This document shows, in pieces, positions 16,499-24,803 of a DNA stretch of 64,000 nt; position 1 is the first letter of the stretch, and each line of letters opens with the position of its first letter. The notes beneath the pieces were generated by a model, which saw only the letters and a program-made list of their open reading frames with translations, made no database searches and was not told the DNA's origin. Where the stretch lies: the NCBI RefSeq assembly GCF_016924665.1, contig NZ_JAFFJT010000034.1, forward strand, positions 1 to 64,000. The letters run 5' to 3'. A program made the translations under genes and the position numbers. The DNA comes from Nocardioides sp. SYSU D00038 (GTDB lineage Bacteria > Actinomycetota > Actinomycetes > Propionibacteriales > Nocardioidaceae).

Positions 16499-17836
16499 TC
16501 AGATGACCGGCAGCATCCGGTCGCGCTCGAAGGCCGAGACCTGGCCGCGGTACTCGTCCCACTCGACCCGCTTGTTGCGCAGGAAGAAGTCGTAGACGTG
16601 CTCGCCCAGCGTCTCGGCGAGGAGCTCGGAGCCCTCGGCGATCGCGATGGCCTCGTTGAGGCTCTTGGGCAGCGGCTCGATGCCGAGGCTCTGCCGCTCG
16701 CGCTCGGTCAGCGACCAGACGTCGTCCTCGGCCTCGCGCGGGAGCTCCAGGCCGTTCTCGATGCCCTTCATCCCGGCGGCCAGCACCACGGCGTACGCGA
16801 GGTAGGGGTTGCAGGCGGCGTCGATGGTGCGGATCTCGACGCGGGTCGACTGCCCCTTGTTGGGCTTGTACATCGGCACCCGCACCATGGCTGAGCGGTT
16901 GTTGTGGCCCCAGCAGATGTACGACGGCGCCTCGCCGCCCACCATCATCCGCTTGTAGGAGTTGACCCACTGGTTGGTGACCACGCTGATCTCGGGGGCG
17001 TGGGCGAGCACCCCGGCGATGAACTGCCGCCCGGTGGTCGAGAGCTGGTACTCCGCGCCGGCCTCGTAGAAGGCGTTCTGGTCGCCCTCGAAGAGCGACA
17101 CGTGGGTGTGCATGCCCGAACCGGGGTGGGTGGTGAACGGCTTGGGCATGAAGCTGGCCCAAATCCCCTGGCTCAGCGCCACCTCGCGGATCACCGTGCG
17201 GAACGTCATGATGTTGTCGGCCGTCGAGAGCGCGTCGGCGTAGCGCAGGTCGATCTCCTGCTGCCCCGGCCCGGCCTCGTGGTGGCTGAACTCCACCGAG
17301 ATGCTCATCGCCTCGAGCATCGTGATCGCCTCGCGGCGGAAGTCGGCGCCCATCGACTGGGCGGTGTGGTCGAAGTAGCCGCTGCGGTCGACCGGCACCG
17401 GCTCGGCGCCGTCCTGCGGCGCGTCCTTGAAGAGGTAGAACTCGATCTCGGGGTGGGTGTAGAAGGTGAACCCCTTGTCGGCCGCCGCGCCCAGCGTGCG
17501 CTTGAGCACGTGGCGCGGGTCGGCGTACGACGGCGACCCGTCGGGCATCACGATGTCGCAGAACATCCGCGCGGTCGCCGGCCCCTCGCCCCGCCAGGGC
17601 AGGATCTGGAACGTCGCCGGGTCGGGCTTGGCGAGCATGTCGGACTCGAAGACCCGCGCGAACCCCTCGATCGCCGAGCCGTCGAACCCGATCCCCTCCG
17701 CGAACGCCCCCTCCAGCTCGGCCGGCGCCACCGCCACCGACTTGAGGAAGCCCAGCACGTCGGTGAACCACAGCCGCACGAACCGGACGTCCCGCTCCTC
17801 GAGCGCCCGGAGCACGTAGTCTTCCTGCTTGCCCAT
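16499..17836 (-). CDS. glnA2: type I glutamine synthetase, GlnA2-like
   Basis: A 445-residue glutamine synthetase. Family motifs are GFDGSAIEGF near 50-59, HPEIEFYLF near 127-135, HHEAGPGQQEIDLRYADAL near 187-205, HPGSGMHTHVSL near 237-248 and NKGQSTRVEIR near 331. It converts glutamate, ammonia and ATP to glutamine, or acts on a related amine. Size and position beside glnE match GlnA2 of Mycobacterium (glnE and glnA2 adjacent). The C-terminal loop that in GlnA1 contains the adenylylated Tyr (NLYxLP) reads RQSLGIEPLPKSL and has no Tyr, so it is probably not a GlnE target. The ATG follows TAGGCT by 6 nt (leaderless). Confidence 0.93.
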   Translation of the reverse strand: MGKQEDYVLRALEERDVRFVRLWFTDVLGFLKSVAVAPAELEGAFAEGIGFDGSAIEGFARVFESDMLAKPDPATFQILPWRGEGPATARMFCDIVMPDGSPSYADPRHVLKRTLGAAADKGFTFYTHPEIEFYLFKDAPQDGAEPVPVDRSGYFDHTAQSMGADFRREAITMLEAMSISVEFSHHEAGPGQQEIDLRYADALSTADNIMTFRTVIREVALSQGIWASFMPKPFTTHPGSGMHTHVSLFEGDQNAFYEAGAEYQLSTTGRQFIAGVLAHAPEISVVTNQWVNSYKRMMVGGEAPSYICWGHNNRSAMVRVPMYKPNKGQSTRVEIRTIDAACNPYLAYAVVLAAGMKGIENGLELPREAEDDVWSLTERERQSLGIEPLPKSLNEAIAIAEGSELLAETLGEHVYDFFLRNKRVEWDEYRGQVSAFERDRMLPVI

Positions 17837-17842
17837 GGCGCC

Positions 17843-17848
17843 AGCCTA
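17843..17848 (-). promoter_or_regulatory. leaderless -10 (TAGGCT) for glnA2
   Basis: TAGGCT, then 6 nt, then ATG at 17836. A family 1 repeat begins 36 bp further upstream, next to the expected -35 region. Confidence 0.6.
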
Positions 17849-17883
17849 GGGCGTGCCCCGCCGGTGGCCGCGCCGGTCCCCCG

Positions 17884-18022
17884 CCGGTGGTCGAGCAGCG
17901 ACGAGCCCCAGCGAGGAGCGCCCGTCGAGACCCCAGACGGCCGAACGCCCTCCGGTGGGAACGGGAGGGCTGTCGTCTCACCGGGTCTCGAGACAGGACT
18001 TCGTCCTTCCTCGACCACCGGT
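17884..18022. repeat. dispersed palindromic repeat, family 1, full copy
   Basis: Ends CCGGTGGTCGAGCAGC and CTCGACCACCGG are inverted copies. The left module is AGCAGCGACGAGC-like, the right module is ACAGGACTTCGTCCTTCC, and the centre is CGAACGCCCTCC with its complement GGGAGGGC. Confidence 0.85.
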
Positions 18023-18030
18023 GGCCCACC

Positions 18031-18152
18031 GCTGGTTGAGGTGCAAGCGAAGCGAGCCTCGAAGCCCCCGCCGGCCGAACGCCCTCCCCCGGGAACCGGA
18101 GGGCTCTCGTCACACCGGGTTTCGAGACAGGCGTCGCAGCCTCAACCACCGC
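18031..18152. repeat. dispersed palindromic repeat, family 1, full copy
   Basis: Begins GCTGGTTGAGGTGCAAGCGA and ends CCTCAACCACCGC. The right arm contains the module ACAGGCGTCGCAGC. It lies 8 bp after the previous copy and just before the hypothetical gene ending at 18164. Confidence 0.85.
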
Positions 18153-18163
18153 GGGGCCGGCGC

Positions 18164-18604
18164 TCAGTCCTCGGGTAGCTCGTTCAGCTCGACCTCGGCG
18201 ACGGTCGGGACCCCGCGGTTGCAGAAGACCTCGATGTCGATCGAGCGGCCCCGGTTGGCGAAGACCGCGTCGACGTCGTCGTCCGGGCCGCGCTCGTAGC
18301 TCACGACCCGCCAGCCGGCCGCGGCGTCGGGTCGAGCCTCGACGCCGTACGCCAGCGTGCCGCGACACTCCACCACCAGCACGCCGAACTCCTCGGCGAT
18401 CTCGCGCCGCTCGGCCGCCTCGGTGGGGGCGACGGTCGACGGCGAGCGGTCGCTGAGCTCGGCCTGGCGGATCGCCTCGTTGTCGCCGAGGGGTCCGCGC
18501 CCACGGATGCTGGCGCCCACCGAGGACACGGCCACGACGCCGATCACGACGGCCAGCACGGCGGCGACCGTCCAGGCCACGCCCCAGCCCACCATCCGCT
18601 TCAC
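18164..18604 (-). CDS. membrane-anchored hypothetical protein
   Basis: A 146-residue protein with one N-terminal membrane helix (about 8-30, WTVAAVLAVVIGVVAVSSV), probably an uncleaved anchor, followed by an outside domain with two Cys (VECRG and EVFCNRG) that could form a disulphide. The family is unknown to me. The start is GTG 18604 with a GGAT/GGGG-rich upstream region. It is divergent from the response regulator at 18716 with 111 bp between starts, so it may be a target of that two-component system; this is inference. Confidence 0.65.
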   Translation of the reverse strand: MKRMVGWGVAWTVAAVLAVVIGVVAVSSVGASIRGRGPLGDNEAIRQAELSDRSPSTVAPTEAAERREIAEEFGVLVVECRGTLAYGVEARPDAAAGWRVVSYERGPDDDVDAVFANRGRSIDIEVFCNRGVPTVAEVELNELPED

Positions 18605-18703
18605 GTCCCCATCCTGACCCCCGCCGCGCTGTCGCGGCCCCAGCCGGGGGTTAAGGGACGGCTAAGGCTGGTCCGGCAGGGCCTTCCGGAGCCCGGCAGC
18701 GGC

Positions 18704-18709
18704 TAGTTT
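18704..18709 (+). promoter_or_regulatory. leaderless -10 (TAGTTT) for the response regulator
   Basis: TAGTTT, then 6 nt, then GTG at 18716, with no Shine-Dalgarno. Confidence 0.6.
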
Positions 18710-18715
18710 CGTGGC

Positions 18716-19408
18716 GTGCCCCAGCTCCTGATCATCGAGGACGATGCCCGCATCCGGCCGTTGCTGATGCGCTCCCTCGGCGAGCGGGGCCACGCGGTCT
18801 CGGCGGCGAGCACCGGGATAGAGGGGCTGTCGATGGCCGTCGAGCTCCGGCCCGACCTGGTGATCCTCGACCTCGGGCTGCCCGACGTCGACGGCACGCA
18901 GGTGCTGTCGATGCTGCGGGCGGTCAGTGACGTGCCGGTGATAGTGGCGACCGCGCGCGACGACGACCCCACGCTGGTGGCGTGCCTCGACGCCGGCGCC
19001 GACGACTACGTCGTCAAGCCGTACACGACCGACCAGCTCGAGGCCCGGATCCGCGCGGTGATCCGCCGGGCCGGCGGCGGCGCGAGGGCGCGACAGCCGG
19101 TGCTGGTGGTCGGCGGCCTCGAGGTCGACGTCGCCGCCCGCCGTACGACGCTCGCCGGCGCCGCGCTCGACCTGAGCCCCCGCGAGTTCGACCTGCTCCG
19201 CCACCTGGCCGAGCGGCCGGGCGAGGTGGTGACCAAGAAGGAGCTGCTCACCGAGGTCTGGCACCAGCCCTGGGGCGGCTCCGACAAGACCGTCGACGTG
19301 CACCTGTCGTGGCTGCGGCGCAAGCTGGGCGAGTCGGCGGCCGAGCCGCGCTACCTCCACACGGTCCGCGGCGTCGGCGTCCGCCTGGTGGCCCCGGACG
19401 AGGCGTAG
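18716..19408 (+). CDS. OmpR-family response regulator
   Basis: A 230-residue two-component regulator. The receiver domain spans about 3-118, with acidic residues E8-D9-D10, phosphoacceptor D52 (VILDLGLPD) and a Lys in DDYVVKPYT near residue 102. A winged-helix DNA-binding domain follows (about 130-228, LSPREFDLLRHLAERPG ... HLSWLRRKLGESAAEPRYLH). The partner kinase starts 3 bp after the stop. GTG start with a leaderless -10. Confidence 0.92.
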   Translation: MPQLLIIEDDARIRPLLMRSLGERGHAVSAASTGIEGLSMAVELRPDLVILDLGLPDVDGTQVLSMLRAVSDVPVIVATARDDDPTLVACLDAGADDYVVKPYTTDQLEARIRAVIRRAGGGARARQPVLVVGGLEVDVAARRTTLAGAALDLSPREFDLLRHLAERPGEVVTKKELLTEVWHQPWGGSDKTVDVHLSWLRRKLGESAAEPRYLHTVRGVGVRLVAPDEA

Positions 19409-19411
19409 CCG

Positions 19412-20734
19412 GTGCGGCGCAGCCTGATCCTCACCGTCGCCGCGGCGGTCACGATGGTGCTGCTGGCGATGCTGGTGCCGATGGCGGTGCTGCTGCGCAG
19501 CTACGCCCTCGAGGACCGGCTCTCGCGCGCTGCGCTGGAGGTGCAGGCCACCGAGACGATCGTCTCCGCCGGCGACCACGGCGCCGTGAGCCGCTACGTC
19601 GACCGGATCAACCGCGCCGACGACGAGGTGCAGACCACGGTGCTCTACCCGCCCTCGGCGCTGCACCCCGACGGCCTGGCGGTCGGGCCCGATCCCGGCG
19701 AGGACGCCCGCGTCGCCGAGGCGCGCGCCACCGGCCAGGCCCGGGTCGACGACGTCGACGGCGGCGCGATGGTGCTGGTGCCGGTCTCGCTCGGCGCCGG
19801 CACCCCGGCCGCCGAGCGCACCCCGGTCGTCCGGATCTTCGTGCACGCCCCGGGGCTGGAGTCGGCCATCGTCCGCAGCTGGGTGGTGCTGCTCGCGCTG
19901 GGGCTCGCGCTGCTGGTGGGCGCGCTGGTGCTGGCCGACCGGCTGGGTCAGTCGTTCGTGCGGCCGGTGCGCGCGCTGGCGTCGTACACCCAGCGGCTGG
20001 GCGACCGCGACCGTCCGGGGCCCGTCGACCCCGCCGGCCCGCCGGAGGTGCAGGAGCTCGCCGCCGCGATGAACCGGCTGGTGGAGCGGATCGAGGTGCT
20101 GCTGGCCCGCGAGCGCGCCGGGGTCTCCGACCTCTCCCACCGGCTGCGCACGCCGATCACCGCGCTGCGGCTGCGCGTCGACGGCCTCGCCGACCCCCGC
20201 GACCGCGAGCGCCTCGGCGCCGACCTCGACGAGCTGGTCTCCATGGTCGACCGTGTCGTCCGCGAGGCCCGGCGCTCCGAGCGCGAGGGTCTGGTCGCGA
20301 ACGTCGACGGCGTCGCCGTGCTGACCGCGCGCACCGAGTTCTGGCGGCCGCTCGCCGACGACACCGGCCGCCCCCTCACGCTGCACGACGGCACCACCGG
20401 TCCGCGCCCGGTGCGTGCCTCCGCCGAGGACCTCGAGGCGCTGCTCGACGTGCTCCTCGACAACGTCTTCACCCACACCCCCGACACCGCGCCCCTTGCG
20501 GTCACACTCTCCGACCGCCCGGGCGGTGGTCTGCTGCTCATCGTCGAGGACGGCGGCCCGGGCTTCCCTCCCGACCTCAACGCCGCAGGGCGTGGCTCCT
20601 CCGGCGCGGGCTCCACCGGCCTGGGCCTGGCCATCGTCGACGGCACCGCCCGCGCCACCGGAGGCTCGCTCGACCTCGGTCGCTCCCCCCTCGGTGGCGC
20701 CCGGGTCGCCGTACACCTGGGCCCGGCGGACTGA
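19412..20734 (+). CDS. sensor histidine kinase
   Basis: A 440-residue kinase. TM1 is about 6-27, followed by an extracytoplasmic sensor region (about 28-150), TM2 near 152-174 and a HAMP linker (near 175-225). The H-box is DLSHRLRTPITALRLRV with H243. The N-box LLDVLLDNVFTHTP, the G1 box VEDGGPGFPP and the G2 box GSTGLGLAIVDG are present, so it should be active. It partners the regulator just upstream. GTG start with AGCCG upstream; the short gap indicates coupling. The stimulus is unknown. Confidence 0.9.
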   Translation: MRRSLILTVAAAVTMVLLAMLVPMAVLLRSYALEDRLSRAALEVQATETIVSAGDHGAVSRYVDRINRADDEVQTTVLYPPSALHPDGLAVGPDPGEDARVAEARATGQARVDDVDGGAMVLVPVSLGAGTPAAERTPVVRIFVHAPGLESAIVRSWVVLLALGLALLVGALVLADRLGQSFVRPVRALASYTQRLGDRDRPGPVDPAGPPEVQELAAAMNRLVERIEVLLARERAGVSDLSHRLRTPITALRLRVDGLADPRDRERLGADLDELVSMVDRVVREARRSEREGLVANVDGVAVLTARTEFWRPLADDTGRPLTLHDGTTGPRPVRASAEDLEALLDVLLDNVFTHTPDTAPLAVTLSDRPGGGLLLIVEDGGPGFPPDLNAAGRGSSGAGSTGLGLAIVDGTARATGGSLDLGRSPLGGARVAVHLGPAD

Positions 20735-20823
20735 CGGGTCCGGGCAGCGGCGATGAGTCCCGCGGCCGCACCGGGTCGACAGTTCCCACACACCCACACC
20801 TGCGATCGAACCGGGAGACCACC

Positions 20824-21492
20824 GTGAGGCTGCTGCTCACGTCCGCGGGCGTCAGCAACGCCAGCATCCGCGAGGCGCTCGTGGAGTTGCTGGGCAAGCC
20901 GATCTCCGAGGCCAGCGCCCTCTGCATCCCCACGGCCCAGTACGGCCACCCGTGGGTGGGCCCGGGCGAGCGGGTGTGGAAGTTCATCAGCGGTACGTCT
21001 GAGCTGCCCATGGTCGGCCTGGGCTGGGGGTCGATGGGCGTCCTGGAGCTCACCGCCCTGCCCAGCATCGACGAGGAGCGCTGGGTCCCGTTGGTCCGGG
21101 AGACCGACGCCCTGCTGGTGGCGGGCGGCGACGTGCTCTACCTGTGCCACTGGATGCGGGAGTCCGGGCTCGCCGACCTGGTTCCGTCGCTCACCGACAC
21201 GGTCTGGGTGGGACTGAGCGCCGGGAGCATGGTGATGACTTCCGAGGTCGGCGAGGACTTCATCCAGTGGCGGCCACCGAACGGCGACGACCGCACGCTG
21301 GGCGTCGTCGACTTCTCGATCTGCCCCCACCTCGCCCCGGAGGGCCAACCCGGCAACACCATGGCCGAGGCGGAGGAGTGGGCCGCCGGCATCTCCGGCC
21401 CCGCCTATGTCATCGACGACCAGACGGCGCTCACGGTCGTCGACGGCACGGTCGAGGTGGTGTCGGAGGGCGTGTGGCGACTGTTGACCTGA
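20824..21492 (+). CDS. peptidase E / S51-like protein
   Basis: A 222-residue protein of the class I glutamine amidotransferase-like fold, peptidase S51 branch. The nucleophile elbow is GLSAGSM with S132, and GGDVLYLCHWMRESGL near residue 99 matches the family. It ends near CPHLAPEGQPGN followed by VIDDQTALTVVDG. Family members cleave Asp-Xaa dipeptides (dipeptidase E) or process cyanophycin; the substrate here is unknown. The ATP-grasp triad in this window could suggest peptide metabolism but is 12 kb away. GTG start with GGGAG upstream. Convergent with the gene at 21674. Confidence 0.8.
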   Translation: MRLLLTSAGVSNASIREALVELLGKPISEASALCIPTAQYGHPWVGPGERVWKFISGTSELPMVGLGWGSMGVLELTALPSIDEERWVPLVRETDALLVAGGDVLYLCHWMRESGLADLVPSLTDTVWVGLSAGSMVMTSEVGEDFIQWRPPNGDDRTLGVVDFSICPHLAPEGQPGNTMAEAEEWAAGISGPAYVIDDQTALTVVDGTVEVVSEGVWRLLT

Positions 21493-21517
21493 CCGGCGGG
21501 ATGCGTGACCGCTGTCC

Positions 21518-21655
21518 CGGGCAGCGGTGAGTCAGCCCCGATCTGGGCAGCCCGTTCCGCGGCGTGCTCACCGCTCCCCCGCGCCGCCCCGGGCAGCGGT
21601 GAGTCAGCCCCGGTTTGGGCAGCCCGTTCTGCGGCGTGCTCACCGCTCCCCCGCA
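21518..21655. repeat. family 2 hairpin repeat, two tandem units
   Basis: Two near-identical units with a 72-bp period. Each begins CAGCGGTGAGTCAGCCCC and ends GCGTGCTCACCGCTCCC. In unit 1 the 9-bp ends AGCGGTGAG (21523-21531) and CTCACCGCT (21567-21575) pair. It lies between convergent genes and resembles a bidirectional terminator. A second pair is at 22736. Confidence 0.8.
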
Positions 21656-21673
21656 CATTCGGGAACGACAGGG

Positions 21674-22354
21674 TCACCGCCACAGGCGCTCGGCCGCGAT
21701 CCGTCGCGGATCGAGACCCTGGTCGAGCAGCGCGGCCAGGCTCTCGGCCAGCTGGCTCGGCCGACCGGGCGGCAGCGGCAGATCGGTCGACCAGGCCATG
21801 CCATCGACGGTGTGGTGGACGGTGATGCTCTCGCCGGTGAGCGTCGCCCAGGGATGGGTCCCCGGCTGCAACGCCCTCAGGTGTCGGACCACGGCCCGCG
21901 GTCGCGTCTCCCAGCTCCGGTCCGCCATGGCCGCACGGACGGCGTTGAGGTACTGCTCGCGGTCGAAGGTGAAGGTCGGCAGGGCGTGCCGCTTCGGCGG
22001 CAGATCAGTGTCGAACCCGATTGCCGGGTCGGGTCCGTCCTCAGGATCCGGGAGGGCCGAGGCGTACGCGCCGGTCAGCGAGAGGAAGTCGGTCCACCGG
22101 ACGAGATCTCCGGACTGGACGACGAGCCCGGTGACGTTGGAGCAGCCGAAGGTTCCGCACCCGCATCCGTAGAACGCGACCCGCCGCGGCGGATCCGTGG
22201 GCAGGAGTGCTCCGGTGTCGAGGATGTCGGCGGGATCGCTCGCCTCGTCGTCGCCCGTGGACGTGAGGCGCTCGACGCCGTCGATCAGCAGGATCACCTT
22301 CGGGTAGTTGGAGATCGACCTGTCGACGTGGATGGTCAGCGTGCTCACAGCCAC
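21674..22354 (-). CDS. hypothetical protein with a Cys-rich motif
   Basis: A 226-residue protein I cannot assign. The N-terminal half contains VAFYGCGCGTFGCSN (three Cys in six residues plus one more), a pattern that could bind metal or take part in redox chemistry. A central stretch PTFTFDREQYLNAVRAAM looks helical, and the C-terminal third is Leu-rich. Codon use matches the neighbours. The GTG start at 22354 has AAGGAG 6 bp upstream on the minus strand. Convergent with the peptidase E-like gene across the family 2 repeat. Confidence 0.65.
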   Translation of the reverse strand: MAVSTLTIHVDRSISNYPKVILLIDGVERLTSTGDDEASDPADILDTGALLPTDPPRRVAFYGCGCGTFGCSNVTGLVVQSGDLVRWTDFLSLTGAYASALPDPEDGPDPAIGFDTDLPPKRHALPTFTFDREQYLNAVRAAMADRSWETRPRAVVRHLRALQPGTHPWATLTGESITVHHTVDGMAWSTDLPLPPGRPSQLAESLAALLDQGLDPRRIAAERLWR

Positions 22355-22421
22355 CGCTCACTCCTTGCTCCTCACGCCCGAGTATTGCCGGGTCCCCGGT
22401 CGAGCACCCATAGTCAGCGTC

Positions 22422-22691
22422 ATGTCAGAGACGAATCACGAGCTCACCACGCTGTCGCCCGGTCCGGCGGAGCTGCTGCTCAGCGGCCTGGCCCTGCTGC
22501 ACCTGGTCCTGCTCGCGGTGGTCGTCGTCCAGCTTCTCCGGGGCCGCGTGACGCTTCCCCGGGCCCCCTTGGCCCTGCTCCTCACCTTGCTCGGTCTCGT
22601 CATGCTGCCCGTCGTCGGGCCGGTCGTCGTCCTGCTCAGGCAGCGGCACCCCCTCCGCCAGGTCGGACGCACGCACCAACCCGCCGCCTGA
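22422..22691 (+). CDS. small membrane protein, 89 residues
   Basis: Two hydrophobic helices (about 19-39 and 47-71: LLLSGLALLHLVLLAVVVVQ, APLALLLTLLGLVMLPVVG) joined by a short basic turn, with a His/Arg-rich tail. It resembles the N-terminal membrane module of cardiolipin synthase-like proteins (PLDc_N), a weak match made by eye. The ATG at 22422 follows TAGTCAGCGTC without a Shine-Dalgarno, so the transcript may be leaderless. Confidence 0.6.
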   Translation: MSETNHELTTLSPGPAELLLSGLALLHLVLLAVVVVQLLRGRVTLPRAPLALLLTLLGLVMLPVVGPVVVLLRQRHPLRQVGRTHQPAA

Positions 22692-22735
22692 GCTGCGTCG
22701 GGGGCGCGAAGAGCACCGCCCGCACCGAGCAGCCG

Positions 22736-22868
22736 AGTAGCGGTGTGTGAGCCCCCGAACGTGCAGCCCATTCGGGGGCGTGCTCACCGCCGCCCCGCGG
22801 ACTCGCCGAGTAGCGGTGTGTGAGCCCCCGAACGTGTAGCCCATTCCGGGGCGTGCTCACCGCTGCCC
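22736..22868. repeat. family 2 hairpin repeat, second pair of units
   Basis: Two units (22736-22792 and 22809-22866), each AGTAGCGGTGTGTGAGCCCC ... GGGGCGTGCTCACCGC. Inner arms GCCCCCGAA (22751-22759) and TTCGGGGGC (22771-22779) pair perfectly in unit 1. It lies between convergent genes (22691 and 22902), as at 21518. Confidence 0.8.
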
Positions 22869-22901
22869 GCGGACCCGCCGGACCACGTCGACCCGGGCGC
22901 C

Positions 22902-23762
22902 TCAGGTCGCGGTACGACGCTGGAACGCCCGCAGCGCGAGCGGCGCCAGGATGGCCGTCAGCCCCACGGTCCAGATGATCGTGCTGAGGACGGGGTGCTG
23001 CAGGGGCAGGGCGGCGTCGCTGCCCACCGGTGGCGTGTTGCCCCAGAGCTCGCGGACGGCTTGCACAAGTGAGGACAACGGATTCCACTCGGCGACCGCG
23101 CGCAGGGCGGTCGGCATGTTCTCGGCCGGGGCGAACGTGTTGGCCAGGAACGTGATCGGGAACATCGTGGCGAACATCAGCCCGTTGACCGCCTCGACCG
23201 AGCGCATGCTGGAGCCGACGAGGATGCCGAGCCAGATCATCGCGAAGCCCCACAGGAGCAGCAGCAGGTAGGCGAGCGCGGCCTCGAGGATGCCGTCGCG
23301 GATCCGCCAGCCGATGAGCAGGCCGGTCAGCGACATGATCACGATGCCGATGCTGGAGTGCATCAGGCTGGAGATGCTGCGCCCGACCAGCACGGCGGCG
23401 GGGTTGATCGGCAGCGACCGCATCCGGTCGACGATGCCCTTGTCGATGTCGGAGGTGAGCCCGACGGCCACGATGAACGACGCGAACGCGATCGTCTGGC
23501 CCATGATCCCGGCCAGCAGCCACTCGCGGTAGCCCTCCGCCGAGCCCTGCACGGCGATCGAGCCGCCGAACACGAACGCGAACAGCAGCACGAACATCAC
23601 CGGCTGGATGGTGACGTCGAGCAGCATCTCCGGCATCCGCTTGATGTGGATCAGGTTGCGCCGCACGATCGTCAGCGACTGCCGCAGCAGGCCGGTGTCG
23701 TGGATCTCGGGTCGCTCGATGGCGGGCCGCTGGGTCGTGGTCGGCTCGGTGCCGGCGGTCAC
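22902..23762 (-). CDS. ABC-2 type transporter permease
   Basis: A 286-residue permease of the ABC-2/DrrB type with six helices (near 55-75, 90-110, 135-160, 165-190, 200-220 and 258-278). The family signature around LIGWRIRDGILEAALAYLLL and FPITFLANTFAPAENMPTAL is present. It is the membrane half of an exporter of drugs or lipids. The GTG start (23762) overlaps the ATPase stop by 4 bp, so the two are coupled. Confidence 0.9.
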   Translation of the reverse strand: MTAGTEPTTTQRPAIERPEIHDTGLLRQSLTIVRRNLIHIKRMPEMLLDVTIQPVMFVLLFAFVFGGSIAVQGSAEGYREWLLAGIMGQTIAFASFIVAVGLTSDIDKGIVDRMRSLPINPAAVLVGRSISSLMHSSIGIVIMSLTGLLIGWRIRDGILEAALAYLLLLLWGFAMIWLGILVGSSMRSVEAVNGLMFATMFPITFLANTFAPAENMPTALRAVAEWNPLSSLVQAVRELWGNTPPVGSDAALPLQHPVLSTIIWTVGLTAILAPLALRAFQRRTAT

Positions 23763-24733
23763 AGGACCACCTCCTCGTCGGTCTCGGTGGTGTCCTCGGC
23801 GCGGTGCCCGGTGAGGCGCAGGAACACGTCGTCGAGGCTGGGTCGCTTGAGCCCGAGGTCGTCGAGCTCGATGTCGCTGTCGTCGAAGATGCCGGCGATC
23901 CGGGTCATCGCGCGCAGGCCGTCGGCCGGCGCGGTCAGCTGGCGGGCGCCCTCGTCGACGTGCACCTCGTCGACCACCTCGCGCAGCAGTGCCTCCGCGC
24001 GCGGCAGGTCCCCGCCGTTGGAGACGGTGACGACGACGGCGGCCTGGCCGGAGCGGTTCTTCAGCTCCAGGGCGGTGCCGCGCTCGATCACCTTGCCGCG
24101 GTCGATGACCACGATGTTGTCGGCGAGCTGGTCGGCCTCCTCGAGGTACTGCGTCGTCAGCAGCAGCGTGGTGCCCTCGCGGACCAGCCCGCGCAGCACG
24201 TCCCACAGCTCGACCCGGCTGCGAGGGTCGAGGCCGGTGGTCGGCTCGTCGAGGAACAGCACGGGCGGGATCGCGACCAGGCTGACCGCGAGGTCGAGCC
24301 GCCGACGCATGCCGCCGGAGTAGGTCTTGACCACGCGGTCGGCGGCGTCGGTGAGGGAGAACCGCTCCAGCAGGTCGTCGCCGGCCCGCTTGAGGTACGA
24401 CGGCGACAGGCCGTAGAGGCCGCCGATCAGCCGGAGGTTCTCCCGACCCGTGAGCAGCTCGTCGACCGTGGCCGCCTGGCCGGTCAGGCCCATGCTGCGC
24501 CGCACGCCCTTGGGGTCGACGACCACGTCGTGGCCCGCCACCCGGGCGGTGCCGCTGGTGGGGCGGGTGAGGGTGGTCATCATCCGCACGGTGGTCGTCT
24601 TGCCGGCGCCGTTGGGGCCCAGCAGGCCCAGCACGGTGCCCTGCGGGACGGAGAAGCTCACGCCGTCGACGGCCACCTTGTCGCCGAAGTGCTTGACCAG
24701 GTTCTCGGCCTCGATGGCTGGTGTCGATGTCAC
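23759..24733 (-). CDS. ABC transporter ATP-binding protein, DrrA-like
   Basis: A 324-residue ATPase of the daunorubicin-resistance (DrrA) subfamily. Walker A is GPNGAGKTT (near 39-47), the Q-loop lies near 85, the signature is YSGGMRRRLDL near 140, and Walker B is PPVLFLDEPTTGLDP near 158-172, with TTQYLEEADQLAD. The DrrA-specific C-terminal domain follows. It powers the permease encoded next. The start is set at GTG 24733 because TAGGTT lies 7 nt upstream; a TTG at 24742 would add three residues. No regulator is adjacent. Confidence 0.9.
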   Translation of the reverse strand: MTSTPAIEAENLVKHFGDKVAVDGVSFSVPQGTVLGLLGPNGAGKTTTVRMMTTLTRPTSGTARVAGHDVVVDPKGVRRSMGLTGQAATVDELLTGRENLRLIGGLYGLSPSYLKRAGDDLLERFSLTDAADRVVKTYSGGMRRRLDLAVSLVAIPPVLFLDEPTTGLDPRSRVELWDVLRGLVREGTTLLLTTQYLEEADQLADNIVVIDRGKVIERGTALELKNRSGQAAVVVTVSNGGDLPRAEALLREVVDEVHVDEGARQLTAPADGLRAMTRIAGIFDDSDIELDDLGLKRPSLDDVFLRLTGHRAEDTTETDEEVVL

Positions 24734-24740
24734 GGACTCC

Positions 24741-24746
24741 AACCTA
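24741..24746 (-). promoter_or_regulatory. leaderless -10 (TAGGTT) for the DrrA-like ATPase
   Basis: TAGGTT, then 7 nt, then GTG at 24733 on the minus strand. Confidence 0.55.
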
Positions 24747-24803
24747 GGGGTGGCCGCCGACAGTCGGCACTCCGTTTTCCGCAGGCACCCGCCGCTGTCG
24801 CCG

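Noticed and set aside
16499-18163. Riboswitch or leader upstream of glnA2
   Set aside because: The -10 lies 6 nt from the ATG, so no leader of a riboswitch length exists.
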